Below are positions 47,969-60,191 of a stretch of DNA of 64,000 bases, one piece after another; positions within the stretch are counted from its first letter, which is position 1, and every line of letters begins with the position of its first letter. The stretch lies in the NCBI GenBank assembly GCA_035041965.1, contig JAPYMA010000888.1:1-64000 (forward strand), written 5' to 3'. The stretch comes from Anisakis pegreffii. Its lineage: Eukaryota > Nematoda > Chromadorea > Rhabditida > Anisakidae. Under the pieces are notes generated by a model, which was not told the DNA's origin, ran no database searches, and saw only the letters and a list, made by a program, of their open reading frames with translations. A program made the translations under genes and the position numbers.

Positions 47969-48529
47969 TGATTCATTTCTGAAATGTGACATCGTTTTAT
48001 CATGGTTATAATCATTATCAGAAATTGATTATCATTCGTTTATTCGGATCGTTCATTTGAGAATTTACTTAAGATTTCTTCATTGTTTTTCGTTTGTTTA
48101 TTTTGCTGTTCTGATGTATTTGTGTGGCTAATTGGTTGATGAATGTAATGAGTGCGTTTTGGTTGCTGAGTATTGTTTTATGAAGAGAGATTTGTTTTAA
48201 TAGTTTTATGTGGATGGATTCAAATAATAAAGTTACGTATTACTTTGGAACGGTTTCGTCGTTGTTTCACGAAAAATTTTCAATTGAAATTTCATTTGTT
48301 GAATTCAAGAAATATTTTTCTATTTCTGTTGCAATCACCAAAAATGATCATGAGCGCTGCTTGTTCATTCGTTTCGATTTGTTTTATCGAAATTTTTTGG
48401 TGTTGAGTTGAGTTGACGCAAATCGCACGTGATGATGATGGAGTTTTGACGATGTGACTGCGGAAGAAATTGAGCAGTTTGACGAGTTGAATAGCAAGAT
48501 TTTCGCAGTTAGTCATTTATCACATAGCA

Positions 48530-51500
48530 ATGGATAATCTTCTGCATCCACCGGAAGTCAGGTCAATATTTCATTCATTTTTCAATTTTTTGATTGTATT
48601 TTTTGGTGTCATCTTACTGCTGCTGTCAATTGGAATGTGAGAAATCGTTGAGTAGAAATTGGCTCATGTTGATCTCACGGATTCCACTCACCATCTCAGC
48701 ACTTCATTTGTCCGGATAGAAGGAATCAACTCTGAATGCAGGATTGTGAGGGATTGCTGATATCAGCAAAATAATGAGTACCATATCGTATTCCACTATA
48801 TGTGAACTGTACAAGTTCTGCGATTAGCTTATTCATCTGACGCATGCAATGCGCATTCCCAAATTGATTGGCTAACAGGGCGAATTGGATTTCAGAAGGC
48901 GTAATCAATACAGTCGTTGGTTACTGTACGATGCGTTGAAATGCGTTCTTCGCGGTAAGATGAGTTGTCATCAGGCAGCAATTCGCTATAAAGTACCTCG
49001 CTCAACTATTCAACGCAAAATTCAGTTAGTGCATTAATGATCAATCTGTATCCCAAAAATGATTTTGTTTTTACAAAAAATTCGTGAGATTTCGTAAGCT
49101 GCAGAATTTTCCACAATAGGGGCAAAACAAGTGGTTAGCTATTTGAAAATAATAGAGGCAAACAAATTTTTAGCTGAAGGATCTCTCACATAATTCTTTC
49201 CGCATTCATCTCGTTGCTTCGTAGTCTGTCGTCTTAGCTAGTGAAGTTTTTTGTTGAGTTGGTTTGGAACTTTCAGTATGTGTCGTGAACAGCATCGTTT
49301 GGCACTTGAATTGAAACTACAACACGAAATTCAGCCATCATCTTATGTCGAAGATATTGTTGAATGCCCCATTTCACCTGAAACAATTGCCGGCGTCTCA
49401 CCGGCTGCGTCAAACAGCGCCGAGCTCACATCGCTTTATGATTGTTGCGCTGATGAGATGTGTTCGAATGGTGTGAAAGAGGAGCAGATTCCGCAGAGAT
49501 TCTCTGCGTCCAACAGCAGCAACGACAACGACAATTTAGTGGAAGTGTGTGACGATGAGATTATGATTCGTTCGGTTTTGATGACAAATGAAGTAATCAT
49601 TTTCTTACATGTTGCACTTCATTTTTGTGTATTCTTTTGGTCACGAACTTACCCGCACCTTTTGGGATGAGACATATGTCATATTGTCATATTTCGAGAG
49701 AGCTCGTTAAGCTGATCACGGATATGCAAAAAATTTTCGCTAAACACATACATGTGATACTTTAGTGAGCGATATTTTAATCAATTTCATTAAATGCTTA
49801 AAATTCATTTTTTAAAAATTCATTTGTGCTGTCTATTCATTCCACTCCTCTGTGAAGAATGTTTAAAGCAGTTTGCATCGATCGGTTCTTCTGATGAACA
49901 TTTGAGACGATGGTACGGAATGTGTTTTGGATAACGTTTTGAATTAGTCATACGTGAACGTTGTATATTTGAATGTGTAAATTTTTTGTGATAAGTTTCA
50001 TTTTTTGTTCGAATCATGACCTATTATGAATTATTCAGGAAATGTCGTCAAGCACCGTTCAGATGAAGGAGGACTTGAATGCGGGTGATCTGTCGAATTG
50101 TGATTATTTACCAGATAGAACATTCAATATCGGCAATGAATCGAAGGATATCAGTGAATTTGGAGAGTGATCATGATTATCAACCAACACAGTCACTGGA
50201 TCAGTTCACTGAGGATCAGGTATCCTCTTAATGTGGCTCCTAAACTTGAATTGAGTGTTTATTCGTATCAGTAAATCTTTTAAATGCCAACGTTTCGCCG
50301 TTGTTGTTTTGAATAATTTTCCAAAAATTATTTTTGAATCCAGCTTGAAAAGAACTAATCGCTGATCTGTTTTTCTTAATGCTCCTCTCATAAACTTATC
50401 ACGAGTACTCACAATTTCATGCAAAAATGCTTTTTGTTTATGTACATGCGTATATCTCTTTTTACTGAACTCGTTCCCAACATTATTCATTCACCTTCTC
50501 AGTTCACTGATCGAACGACTCGTTGTGATGGATTATTGTCGAGCAGGCAGAATCCAATCGAAAGCCAACTTTCCTGAATTTGCAGATTGATTTTTGTGGT
50601 GAAGAGCACGTGATTGGCTCTTTTGAAGGGCACGACGAGCTGAGATCATCGTCGAATTCGAATGATTCCATGTACTGTTCAACAACCAACACAATCTGTG
50701 ATCTTGAGGATAGTTACTCGAGAGGTTGCACACAAGATGCATTGATACCGCAGCAAACTGATAACTGCTATCAGCTGCCGTCAACCTCTATTGCTTTTGA
50801 CAGCACTGATATTTGCAACAGTGACAATAATAGTAGTGAATATATTGGTGCTGACCATTGCAAACTCGATAACGGCGGCAATCGCTCAGTGATGTTTTAT
50901 GATAGCGATGAATTTGGATGTGCTCAAGACAACAATAGTATCATAACCTCAGCCTCAGTATTACCTATGAACGATATCTATGCTGGATCATCATTATCCA
51001 CTCTGTCATCGTCATCGAATGCCGACGGCTATCATTCGGTGGCATTCGAGAGTGCTCACGACGACGGTAATGACGATTCCAGCGATCAGGCATATTGCAC
51101 GTCATCTGGTGCAATGTTTCTGGACACAACCGAAACGGGTGATTGTACAAATGAACTCATGCAAACAGCAGCTGATGACCGTCAATTTTTCCACGCAGAT
51201 GGCGATGAGTTTTATGGCGGCGACGAACTTGTTGTGAGCGACGTTAACGGTGAACGTGGCTTTTGCTCACAGCAGTCAGATGGTAATGACTTGGGAGGTA
51301 GTGAAAGTTTTAGTAGGGATAGTTTAGTAGAGAAACTTGCGGTTGATGGTGGACTCGATGAACGGATTAGTTTCACTGATCGTGATGAAGCACCACCAAA
51401 ACAACGCCGACGACGACATTTCATTGTTACGAAGAGAGCATTTCGACATGGCGCAACATTCAGCGGGTTACGACAGAAAGGTAAATGGCGTTGTGGTTTT

Positions 51501-52706
51501 CAGTTAGTTCGAGTTCATTGGAAAGCGTTTATAAGTGTTTTGGAATCTTTTTGGAAATTTTTTGATTTGTTGACATCGTTACATTCTTTCTTGTCAACTC
51601 ATTCATTGTTTTGAATGAGTGAATTGCGAGCGATCACAATGCTAACTTTATAGTCTAATTGTAAGAGGAAATGATACAATTGTATGCCCGTTTGTTTAGC
51701 ATCGCCTCATTTTTTCACCGGATCCTTCTCATTTTGAATTTAAACTCTTATCTTCAATGAAATAATAATGTGCCGTTGATTGCACATTCGCTTAAACTTT
51801 GAGTTGTTATCGTTAGTTTGATCGTGTTTATAGTGGACGCCGAAGAAGAGGAGCTGGAAAGGGCTGCAGATCGTTTGAGTGAAGCATTCAGATCGGTGCC
51901 ATCGAGAAGTTTGTTATTTTTATTACATTTTGCCAGTCTTAACGTCAGTCGTATCGATTGTGAATTGTTCCATTCGTGTTGAAATTTTAAGATAACACTC
52001 ATAAAAATCATGACTGTTACTTATGATTTTATGTTGGTAATTGTGTAGGATGGAAAACTTTAGGCAGGTGTAGCTATGACTTTTGACGATTCTATATGAC
52101 GTCCGATCTAAGGACTTGATAAAGTGATATTTCAGTGAAAGTGACGTATTCAGTTTTCTCATCAGTGTTGTGGTTGACTAAATGACAACCGAATACATTC
52201 ATTGTTATGGCAAATTTTCAGGTAGGCTGCCGAAATACCTGAACCGTCCACAAGAACATCAGGCATATGCGGCGTTTCATAATCACGGCTCACCATTCGC
52301 TGTAAAATCGCTCTCTCAACCTAGAGTTCTCGTGCCAGCCAAGTGTGTCTTAGTTCGAAGGCATCATCAGCCTATGGTATGCGTATGTTTTTTTTTCGCA
52401 TCATTATCATACTTTATAATCTTACTAATATATTTATCACCTTTATTATCAGCAATTCAATTACTCTCCCAAAACGTTGAATACGTAGACGGAGGCATTT
52501 GTGAGCATCGGAAAGCTATCAGATTACAGTCAAAATTTGTTAGCATTTGATGGCATTGAATGGGTCATAAAAACAACGAGAAGTTTCAGTTCTAGTCAGT
52601 TTTATTGAATGTTCAACGAAAATTGCAGAATGATTTGTATCTGAACAGTGTGGATGATGGGAGTGCAGTGCTCCGGACGAATGGCGTCTACTCTGCTAGT
52701 CTGTGA
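48530..52706 (+). CDS. pipsqueak-type HTH DNA-binding protein
   Basis: Nine exons: 48530-48561, 48896-49024, 49277-49592, 50039-50219, 50547-51480 (alternative acceptor at 50586), 51834-51908, 52222-~52376, 52453-52538, 52629-52706. It starts MDNLLHPPEV. Exon 2 carries the HTH: LKCVLRGKMSCHQAAIRYKV then PRSTIQRKI, the psq signature (helix, GKMS, AA-x-x-YxVPRSTI), which in known proteins binds DNA in the nucleus. The long exon 5 is acidic and rich in Ser, Asn and Asp and ends with a basic stretch KQRRRRHF, a likely nuclear signal. A charged segment (DAEEEELERAADRLSEAF) follows, and the protein ends SASL. Exon joins 1-2-3-4, 5-6 and 6-7 are exactly in phase. Two joins are not: exon 4 needs a one-base frame change before about 50168, and the exon 7 to 8 boundary is unsettled. 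Confidence 0.75.
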
Positions 52707-53461
52707 TTATGAATGAGTTGTTGTCGTTCATTTTCAACAGCATTTGCTGACGAATCTATGTGATATCCGATCTAAGGACTTGATAACGTTCACTGAAGAC
52801 AGAGTTATCTCTGATTTGTGTTCTCATCTCTGTTGTTTTGATATAGTTGTTATCTTTATTCTTGTCGCTATCGTTGCTGCTATGGTTATACTTATTTCTA
52901 TCGTTAATGTATTTCTGTTCTTATTGTTATTAATTTAATTAACACTTCATTGTTACGTGTTATATGTTGTTCTACGTGAAGCATTCATCATCATCTTTTC
53001 TTTCGATGTTCTAAATAGCGACCACATTTGATTTTCTTTTTGAAGAAATGAACTAATAAAGTCTACGTTCCTAATGCTATTATCGCTAGAATCGGTAAAA
53101 TCCATGAATATGTCATATTTTCAAACAATTGAATGCGTGAAACCATCTCAGCAATATTGATGTGCAGTTGGTTGCTTCTTTTACGCACTAAATGAATTCC
53201 TGTTCAGCTGAACTACTGTTTAGAAAATGTCATGAAGTTTCAAAAGAATGGGAGTGTTCAATATGAAAATCATGCAAATATCAGTTGAAATTTTGAAAAT
53301 CATGTTTCCTTCAATTCGAAAATTATCTCATACTAGCCAAATATCAGTTCACGCTGAAATGTGGACAAGATTGTGAGGTTTTCTATTCAACATCGTACAA
53401 AAGACCAGCTTCTGAAATCATCTGAAACCGAAATTTCTGTTAGATACAAGTTCAGGTCGAA

Positions 53462-54126
53462 ATGGGTATCGTATCACAAAAAGCCGCGGCTGCGGCGAAA
53501 GCGCTGAATCCCGAGCGATTTCCTTTGATTCTTTACAAACGAATACTAAGGTAAAACCGAATTTTTTTGTTGATCCGTTGTTGAGAAATAAAAGAAGGCA
53601 AATTCACAAATGAATCGCATTCAATGAAATAACATAAAGAATTTCATCTATATCAAAAAAACATTCTAGTAATCAGAAGATGCTTCAGGCTACACTATGG
53701 TCTTCCAAAGGAGTTACGCTATATAGGCGATGACTATGTGAAGGATGAATTTCGACGACATAAAAATGTCGAACCTGCGCAAGCGCTTGTGTTTTTGAAG
53801 GAATGGACTGTATGTGGAGAATTGCTTTCAGCATTACACTCATATTTTTATTTGAATGTCACCATAATTGAAGCAGTAATGGTGACTGTATTGTTTCTGT
53901 CGAACTGACGTTGAATCGATTCGAGAATGGTTTTAATTTTGTGACATTTCAGAACTATTGCACCAATCTGGCGAAACAACTGACGAACACCGGAATCGCA
54001 AAGGGTGAATTGGGAAAGGATCTAGATCCGAAGATGTTGGATGCGTTTCAGGATGAACAACTTCAACAGTTACTCGATTTGAAAATTGAAGCAGGAAAAC
54101 CGAAAGTTCCCAACAAAAAGGATTGA
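53462..54126 (+). CDS. SDHAF3 / ACN9, mitochondrial succinate dehydrogenase assembly factor
   Basis: Three exons in perfect phase (53462-53550, 53689-53809, 53953-54126) predict 127 residues, matching the usual 120-130 of the family. SDHAF3 is a LYR-motif protein of the mitochondrial matrix that helps insert or protect the Fe-S subunit of complex II. The diagnostic core is present: PLILYKRILRLHYGLPKELR (LYR motif as LYK), then YIGDDYVKDEFRRHKNVEPA, LKEW and YCTNLAKQL. The N-terminus is Ala/Lys-rich (SQKAAAAAKALNP), consistent with mitochondrial import. A TTCAG ends 6 bases before the ATG, so trans-splicing is possible. Confidence 0.93.
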
Positions 54127-55274
54127 GCATGAAACTCCTACATGTGTGTAGTATCGCTCTTCTCAGATGAAGCTCTGTCTCAGTCTATCACCAAATTTCA
54201 TTCTAACAACTTTCCAAGAGTGTTTGTGATGTTTTTGCAAACTTGTATTATCACTCCTAAAGCCCTGGTTAGCTTCAAAACTTCATATCTAAGGTCTTAT
54301 GCGAGCCAAACATCTTTCAACGATTCATTTTCTCCGATCCCTAATTCTTTCTCAAAAAATGGATTGTTGGGAATTATTGAAGTTGTTATCAGTTCACTGA
54401 CAGCAACAATTTCATCAGTCAATTTTCTGATCATTCATGTGGCAGTCTATCAACCTGATTCATCAATGAATAGTTTAAAATCCCTTAGCGACAATCTCTG
54501 AAATTCCTCATTCGGAACAAAAAATGGCATTTATCACGCATACGTCATGATCAATGTATTTATTAGGTTGGTGAAATTCAGTTTGCAATTTCATTGAGAT
54601 GTATATTCAAACTTATGTAATGAACGCTTCTTCAAAGTTGTCGCCCTCTTCAAAACTGGTATTAGTTCCATAATGCGTTTGTTTCTTCGATATCTAATCG
54701 TTGCTCATTTGTGATCAGTTCCATTTGTGTTATACGTAAGTAATCGTTTATGTATGTTGCGAAAGTCTTTCAATCCATTTGTACAATATCGAACTCATTA
54801 GTGATCTATAGGTGATCGAACATCAGGAATGCTTCTTAATAAACTTATTAATCCCAGTGATTTTCTAAATGTTTGAATGGAATCCATATGTTCCATTGTG
54901 TAAATAGTGACTGTTCATGAACCACGCTAATTTCCGATCTAACCGAAAAACCGAAGATTTCCGAGAAATTTGAATGAAAAACAATAGTCGCGCATTGTGA
55001 AATCGCTACTGCATGCAATATTCATCTCATACAGAAATCGTGTGATTAGTAGTTCTTCGTCATATCAGAATTCAATGAGTGAGTAACGGATGGATGACGG
55101 AAAAAGTATCATCACATGCGCACACTAACGCAATCACCTGAAGTATTGTTTGAATGAACGAAAAATGTCACCGAAACACTGTAAATCAGCCAGAGCCATT
55201 GTGAATGAAATGAAAGTTTATTGGACAATAAACATAATATAAACAACAAAAGAATTGTTAAAATGAATCGACTA
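54127..55274. other. intergenic, no gene recognised
   Basis: 3' region of the SDHAF3 gene and AT-rich spacer. The open frame at 54142-54501 on the plus strand is Ser/Phe-rich and has no acceptor or family signal. Confidence 0.45.
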
Positions 55275-55400
55275 TTCAGTAGAACTGCAAAATAAAATGA
55301 ATCGCCACGTTGTTATCTTCTTCTAACGGTTCAGTAGAAGTGCAAAATAAAATGAATCGCCACGTTGTTATCTTCTTCTAACGGTTCAGTAGAACTGCAG
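55275..55400. repeat. tandem repeat, 55-bp unit, about 2.3 copies
   Basis: TTCAGTAGAACTGCAAAATA begins at 55275, 55330 and 55385. The first two units differ by one base, so the duplication is recent. No coding frame. Confidence 0.9.
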
Positions 55401-55773
55401 TAGAATCGTGCATCTGTTGAGGTAGGTATGCGACCTGAACAAAACTGAGCGATCATATCCCGATAAAGTACTGTAATTTTATCAAGCCAGCCAGCTCTTA
55501 CAAATGCCTTGAGTTGTTTACATCCATTGCTTACTTCATGTACGCAATAAAGTTGATGTGAGCAATTTTATGTTGATGAGGAAGATATTTGTACATGTAA
55601 TTCAAACTGATCAGTTTGTTTAGACTGAAGAAATGATGATAACGTGAAATATCACGAGTTAGGAGCAATTCTCCCATATTGTCCCATAACATTCTTACTA
55701 ATTCAGTCCACAACTGATCGGTTTTCTTCGAAAATGACATATTCTCAGTGTTAATTAGACATATAACTGACCA

Positions 55774-56037
55774 TCAACCGTACGCTGGATACGCTGGAAA
55801 CATTTGGGCAGATGGAAATGTGCGTTGAGCTGGGAACATTTGGGCAGATGGAAACGTGCGTTGAGCTGGGAACATCTGGCTGCTTGGGTATCTGACAAGT
55901 CGAACATAGCGATTCCGAGCAGAATCAGACCCGTACGCAGTTGGCTCACGTTGAATGGTTCGAGATGTGGCGCAACCCACCAGAAGTAGTAATGAAACAA
56001 AGAGCAGTATTCTGAACATCATCTCAAAATGCTGCAC
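55774..56037 (-). CDS. small secreted repeat peptide, possible amidated product
   Basis: A single-exon frame of 87 codons. After a short leader the Met at position 6 or 7 starts an obvious signal peptide (FRILLFVSLLLLVGCATS). The mature part is rich in Arg and Tyr and then repeats SAQMFPAQRTFP about two and a half times, ending FPAYPAYG. The C-terminal Gly next to the stop could donate an amide. There are single Arg sites but no clear KR/RR processing sites, so a neuropeptide precursor is only one option beside an antimicrobial or surface peptide. The DNA repeat (unit about 36 bp, 55798-55876) is well preserved. Confidence 0.55.
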   Translation of the reverse strand: MQHFEMMFRILLFVSLLLLVGCATSRTIQREPTAYGSDSARNRYVRLVRYPSSQMFPAQRTFPSAQMFPAQRTFPSAQMFPAYPAYG

Positions 56038-57360
56038 GATATTAAATAGGGTTTAATGCTGACCGAGGCGATGCTATTGAAATAGGTAACGCTGAAAGTT
56101 GTGAGGGATGAATTTAATGTTCGTCAAAGTATTATATATAGACATGTTGCAAACGAAGCGACCAATGAACAGATTCCATCAGAAGAAAGTTTCATTGTTG
56201 TTATTCAGTTTCAAAAATACAATTCGAAAATAACTGTTCGCATTCAGAAAGTGCATTTTCAGTTGGATAAACAACTGCGAAATTCTGACACCAACGCACA
56301 ACTTTTCAGCGTATTTCAATGGTTTTGTCACTCAAATTCGCTCAGCGTCAATATTTTCAATTTAAATGTTCTTTTATGTGATTGATTTTACTCGTGTGTT
56401 GTTGCTAATAAAATGCGCTTGAGTCATGAGTTTAACGAAGTCTGAATTGCGAAAACAGAGTATCGTAGATCAGTATCGTAGATCAGTCAGTGAAGATTGA
56501 GAGTTCAATTCACGACTGAGAGTTCGCTGAATACATGATCGCTACCTGTATTAAGTGAACTCTTAATTGTATACAGATTTTGAGGTGATTTAATTGAGTT
56601 TTGAAATCTCTTGAGCAAAACGATTTTAATCAATTCCACCTCTCGGATTTGAAGTATTCCAATGTATGGAACATTTACATTGTTTTTCATAAATGGGAAG
56701 AGTTCAGCTCTAAGATTCCGATCAAAAAACTCGATTGGTAAAATTCTATGCGCGTGACGTGACGTCTTCGCCGAAGAAGTTTAATTTTGTGTGCAAAATT
56801 CGTTAGAAATATCACAAAATGGCTCAACTATTGAGTAATTCCGTGAACATTTCATGGGTTGGACAAGCGCAAACAGACACGTTTTAGTTTCCTGTAAACG
56901 TGAAACTAAACACGACAATGAGCATGAGCTCTTGTTTAACAATGAGCGGAGCTTATTCGGAGCTGTACAAACTCAAACACATATGTCTGTAGAAAACATA
57001 TTCGTAAAAGCTTCGCAAATTACCCACTTATTCAAAAGACTCAGAAATTCAAAAGATTCAGTTAATATAAATGCACACATTTACCTATGCAATCAACTAA
57101 TCGTAAGTGAAAGATTCAATCCATGATCCATTAAGTAGTATGTAAAAGTAGTATAAATCATTAGTATAAATATAAATCATCACCAATATTCTTCGGTTTT
57201 GTCCTCGATATTGTTTTTTTTAAAGCACTCTCGTTGACTGCTTCTTCTCATCAACATAATTGATTCTGGGTAAAAATGATAGTTTCCAGACTGTCTTCTT
57301 TTGGATACTTGTCAGTTTGGTTAGCTCAAATAGGGCTGAGTCACTGGGTGAAAAATAACT
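56038..57360. other. intergenic, no gene recognised
   Basis: Two plus-strand open frames (56101-56385 and 56854-57126) lack ATG context, splice partners or family motifs. A repeated TATCGTAGATCAG occurs at about 56460-56485. Confidence 0.45.
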
Positions 57361-57463
57361 TCAGTTCGATTCAGGCCGAGTCTGAGGTTGATGCTCAGGC
57401 TGATTCTGTGGTTGAGGTTTGGGCTTAGGTTGAGCTTCATCTCTAGGACGCAGCCGAATTTAA
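57361..57463 (-). CDS. Gln/Pro-rich C-terminal fragment
   Basis: A minus-strand frame ending at 57361 reads RDEAQPKPKPQPQNQPEHQP and continues similarly to its stop. Regular x-P dipeptides with synonymous variation suggest a coding low-complexity tail, but upstream the frame meets a stop within 35 codons and no acceptor was settled on. Confidence 0.25.
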
Positions 57464-58685
57464 AGTAACACTTTGGCTACCCATGAGGAGCAATTCTTTT
57501 TCTGGAGCAGTGCGAACCACTGCAAGATCTTCCGCTGAGATTAAGCACTTGAAGAGGACATGTTTAATTTGGTGCTAATCAGCATATTGTCATCTCTGCA
57601 TTTTGGAACGGATCAACTCCATGGGATCACATCCCAAGCTGAAGTTGAGTTATGAAGTGGTCATTGAGTTCAGTTTCAAACGATTGGCTTCTCACCAGAC
57701 TGCCAGCATAAGGTTTTTACTGGCTTGGAATTCTTAAATCCAAATGGCCTACGTCACATTCACAAATCGAGGTGCATTCATTTACATGATTACATCTTGA
57801 AATAGTTTTTGAATTACATATCTCTGCCAGAACTCGAATGCTGAGCTCAAGCAGTGAAAGTCAGGGGGCACCTCTCGAGTTCAGTCTGTCGAATTTATCG
57901 AACTCCAGCTGACTTTGACTCTTCGGTGGTTTATGGTGATTTCAAGGATCTGCTCTGCAGATATACAACTGGGGATTGCCACTATTTTATTATGCATTTA
58001 TTATGAGTTGACCTTAACCATGTTCAGGGAAAGCATGTTCATACTAGAATCTAGTTAACTTTACTCTGCAACAAATTCTGATGGTTTCACCTTACCAATT
58101 TTAATGTGATATAACTTCAACCTCTACTTGGTATGGAATGACCTTCGTACTCATTAAGATGGATAAAATTAATCTTCATTCGAATTACAGAAGTTTTCAT
58201 AAGAGCAACTTTCAGCATGACTCGAACTTAAGTTCGTCCAACGGTTGATTCGCTCTCAAAATTCCCAATCACTGCGTGTAAATGCAGTAAGAAGCAACTT
58301 CATTCTTCCAGTCTTCAATTTGTTTATTATCAAAAAATGACATTTTATGATAGTTGTGAGAACAGTCAACGCGTCATGGGATCCAAAGCCAATGTTACGT
58401 CTGTTGGGGCGTTTTTATCAGTGGCGTTCTTCATTCATAAACATGAGCACCCAGTTTACCTCAACATTACACCGTTCAGTACACCAGTTGATATGCACAC
58501 CTGGATTGGACGACTGCAGGAATTGGTCAGTTTGTAAACTCTTACATAATTTGTCTGACTGACATTATTACACAGCGTCACCACAAATGATAAAAAAACT
58601 TAACTACCCTTATTTGAATATCAAAATTAAACGCTTCAGTTCAACGCTTTGTCAGTAAATACGAATCTGACGGAAATGGTTTGGT
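57464..58685. other. no gene recognised
   Basis: Short frames only; those at 58337-58562 overlap each other and have no splice support. Confidence 0.4.
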
Positions 58686-59030
58686 TCATGGTAAGGGATA
58701 AGCATCTGCTTCACAAGGACAAGCGATTCGTTGAAAACTGTAACAAATATAAGTTGACCAAGCTCCATTCGGGTTAACCATCATACAATCCCCGATGTTC
58801 GCTGGCTGTCCTGGTGCCCAATTTGTGTAATTCAGTGCAGCTCCATTTGTCCATTGCCACGACGAATTAACGCTATCACGTGTAAGCCCTGTTGCTATTG
58901 GCACACGCTCTCCAAACCATTCTGTAATGAGATTGCGGTAAGCTGCTTGGTAAAATTTCATTGAGTCGTTCAGTTCTAGCTGCGATAATCCGATCGAAAG
59001 GAGCCCAAATAAAAAATTTCGTGTCAATTT
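58686..59030 (-). CDS. C-type lectin-like domain, C-terminal half
   Basis: After a GATGTTCTAG acceptor (exon start 59030) the frame encodes 114 residues to the stop. The second half is a clear C-type lectin-like domain: IATGLTRDS (the WIGL position), WQWTNG, LNYTNWAPGQPAN, GDCMMVN, AWSTYICYSFQRIACPC. The sugar-binding EPN/QPD loop reads QPA, and the WND Ca-binding motif reads WST, so calcium-dependent sugar binding is doubtful. The N-terminal half with its own Cys and signal peptide must lie in upstream exons that I could not identify. It may belong with the PAN-domain exons upstream or be a separate gene. Confidence 0.7.
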   Translation of the reverse strand, partial: KLTRNFLFGLLSIGLSQLELNDSMKFYQAAYRNLITEWFGERVPIATGLTRDSVNSSWQWTNGAALNYTNWAPGQPANIGDCMMVNPNGAWSTYICYSFQRIACPCEADAYPLP

Positions 59031-59371
59031 CTAGAACATCGAAAGTAAAAAGTTGCTGTGAATTATCAACTTTTATGACATTCATGACGTTTTGCCTAGT
59101 AATACAGATCAAAGTTTTGATTTATAGATGATGTAAAGTTGCTCGAATAATAGTTGGCATTACATAACGTGCGATCATTTCTGAGAAATAATGTAAACAT
59201 GGCTGTCAAGTATTAAGTCAGATAAGGGCCTGAAGTAAGCGTGAGCTCAAACATGGACTTCTGTACTGCCCTCTGCACTTGGAACATATCGCACAGAACA
59301 TATCTCAGCGCTCCCTTGGTAAAGCACTGAAATGCACCTGACCTCGAATCACAAAATCTAATGTTGCAAAT

Positions 59372-59605
59372 TTAGAAGTCATCTGATTTCCCGTCAGATG
59401 GCCCTAATATCTCGGAGACAATGAGGTATTTTCCAATCCGAAATGTAGTTGTTCTTTTCTCGTGAGAACATTTAAAGCCGGCACCCGTTATTTCCAAATA
59501 ATCATCCTTGTTTCGAATCACCACCGGCGTCAATACCAGCAGAGGATTTTTGCTCGCCGTTGCACACATATGTTCACAATGCACGAAGAAAAAACTGTGC
59601 TTAAA
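59372..59605 (-). CDS. candidate secreted-protein exon with Cys pairs
   Basis: After TTATTTCAG the frame FKHSFFFVHCEHMCATASKN runs to a stop at 59372 with one further Cys. The CEHMC pair resembles the C-x(3)-C of PAN/apple domains, so it may be a second such domain of the neighbouring gene, but the phases (previous exon phase 1, this exon phase 0) do not match. Confidence 0.35.
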   Translation of the reverse strand, partial: FKHSFFFVHCEHMCATASKNPLLVLTPVVIRNKDDYLEITGAGFKCSHEKRTTTFRIGKYLIVSEILGPSDGKSDDF

Positions 59606-60191
59606 CTGAAATAAAGTAAACGTTCAAATCACTTCAGCAATTTCAATGGATTGAATAATAGTCTTCCTAAGTGTTTTTACATAGTTCAGACTGTTGTATT
59701 GCTATGTTTATGTGTTACAGATTAAACTTGAACACTGTGCGTGCGTTCTATGCAGTTCAAAGCGCAAATATTAGAAAAATTTCAAGGATGTTAGGATATC
59801 AGCGTACAATAGTGCATTATATAGTGTTGTCAAATTAGGTGAATGCTTCATTTAGCAGAACTTCTGACATTCTTACCAGTGTATAACATTTGTTGGTTGC
59901 TCGATTATATTTGATGTTAGAAGTGAAAGATGGACATGGATTTAGATCTGAATAAGATTAAGATCAAGTGAAATAAGTCATTCCAGTTCTTGTTCTAAAT
60001 TATCTGTGAGACGAATTCCATCAAGCAGAAGTTTCATTGAGGGTCTTTATTACACTCCTTTGAGACTTCAGAAACGACTGAAGAACAAAGTCACAATTTA
60101 CACGAACTATTACTGACTTTCTCAGCGGATATCGTACTCTTCTTCATTCACTGATTCAGATTATTCAGGTGAAAGTCGAAGTGAAACTCAC

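Larger units (their letters stand above)
46160..48529 (+). other. PHF14-like 3' region and intergenic, T-rich
   Basis: The strand is strongly T-rich. A 150-codon open frame at 46973-47425 is extremely hydrophobic (Leu/Ile/Phe-rich), as expected from translated T-rich DNA, and I do not call it a gene. A (TTGA)n run lies at about 46247-46271 and an (ATT)n tract at 47836-47968. Confidence 0.5.

Noticed and set aside
48420..48507. EEIEQFDELNSKIFA as a first coding exon of the psq-HTH gene
   Set aside because: It looks protein-like and has a GTTAGT donor, but its phase does not fit exon 48896, whereas the ATG exon 48530-48561 fits exactly. It may be chance or an upstream frame in the leader.
59290..59360. 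tRNA-like stretch (CTCCCTTGGTAAAGC then CCTCGAATC)
   Set aside because: The A-box-like and B-box-like pieces are too close and no stems form. Probably chance or a very decayed tRNA fragment.
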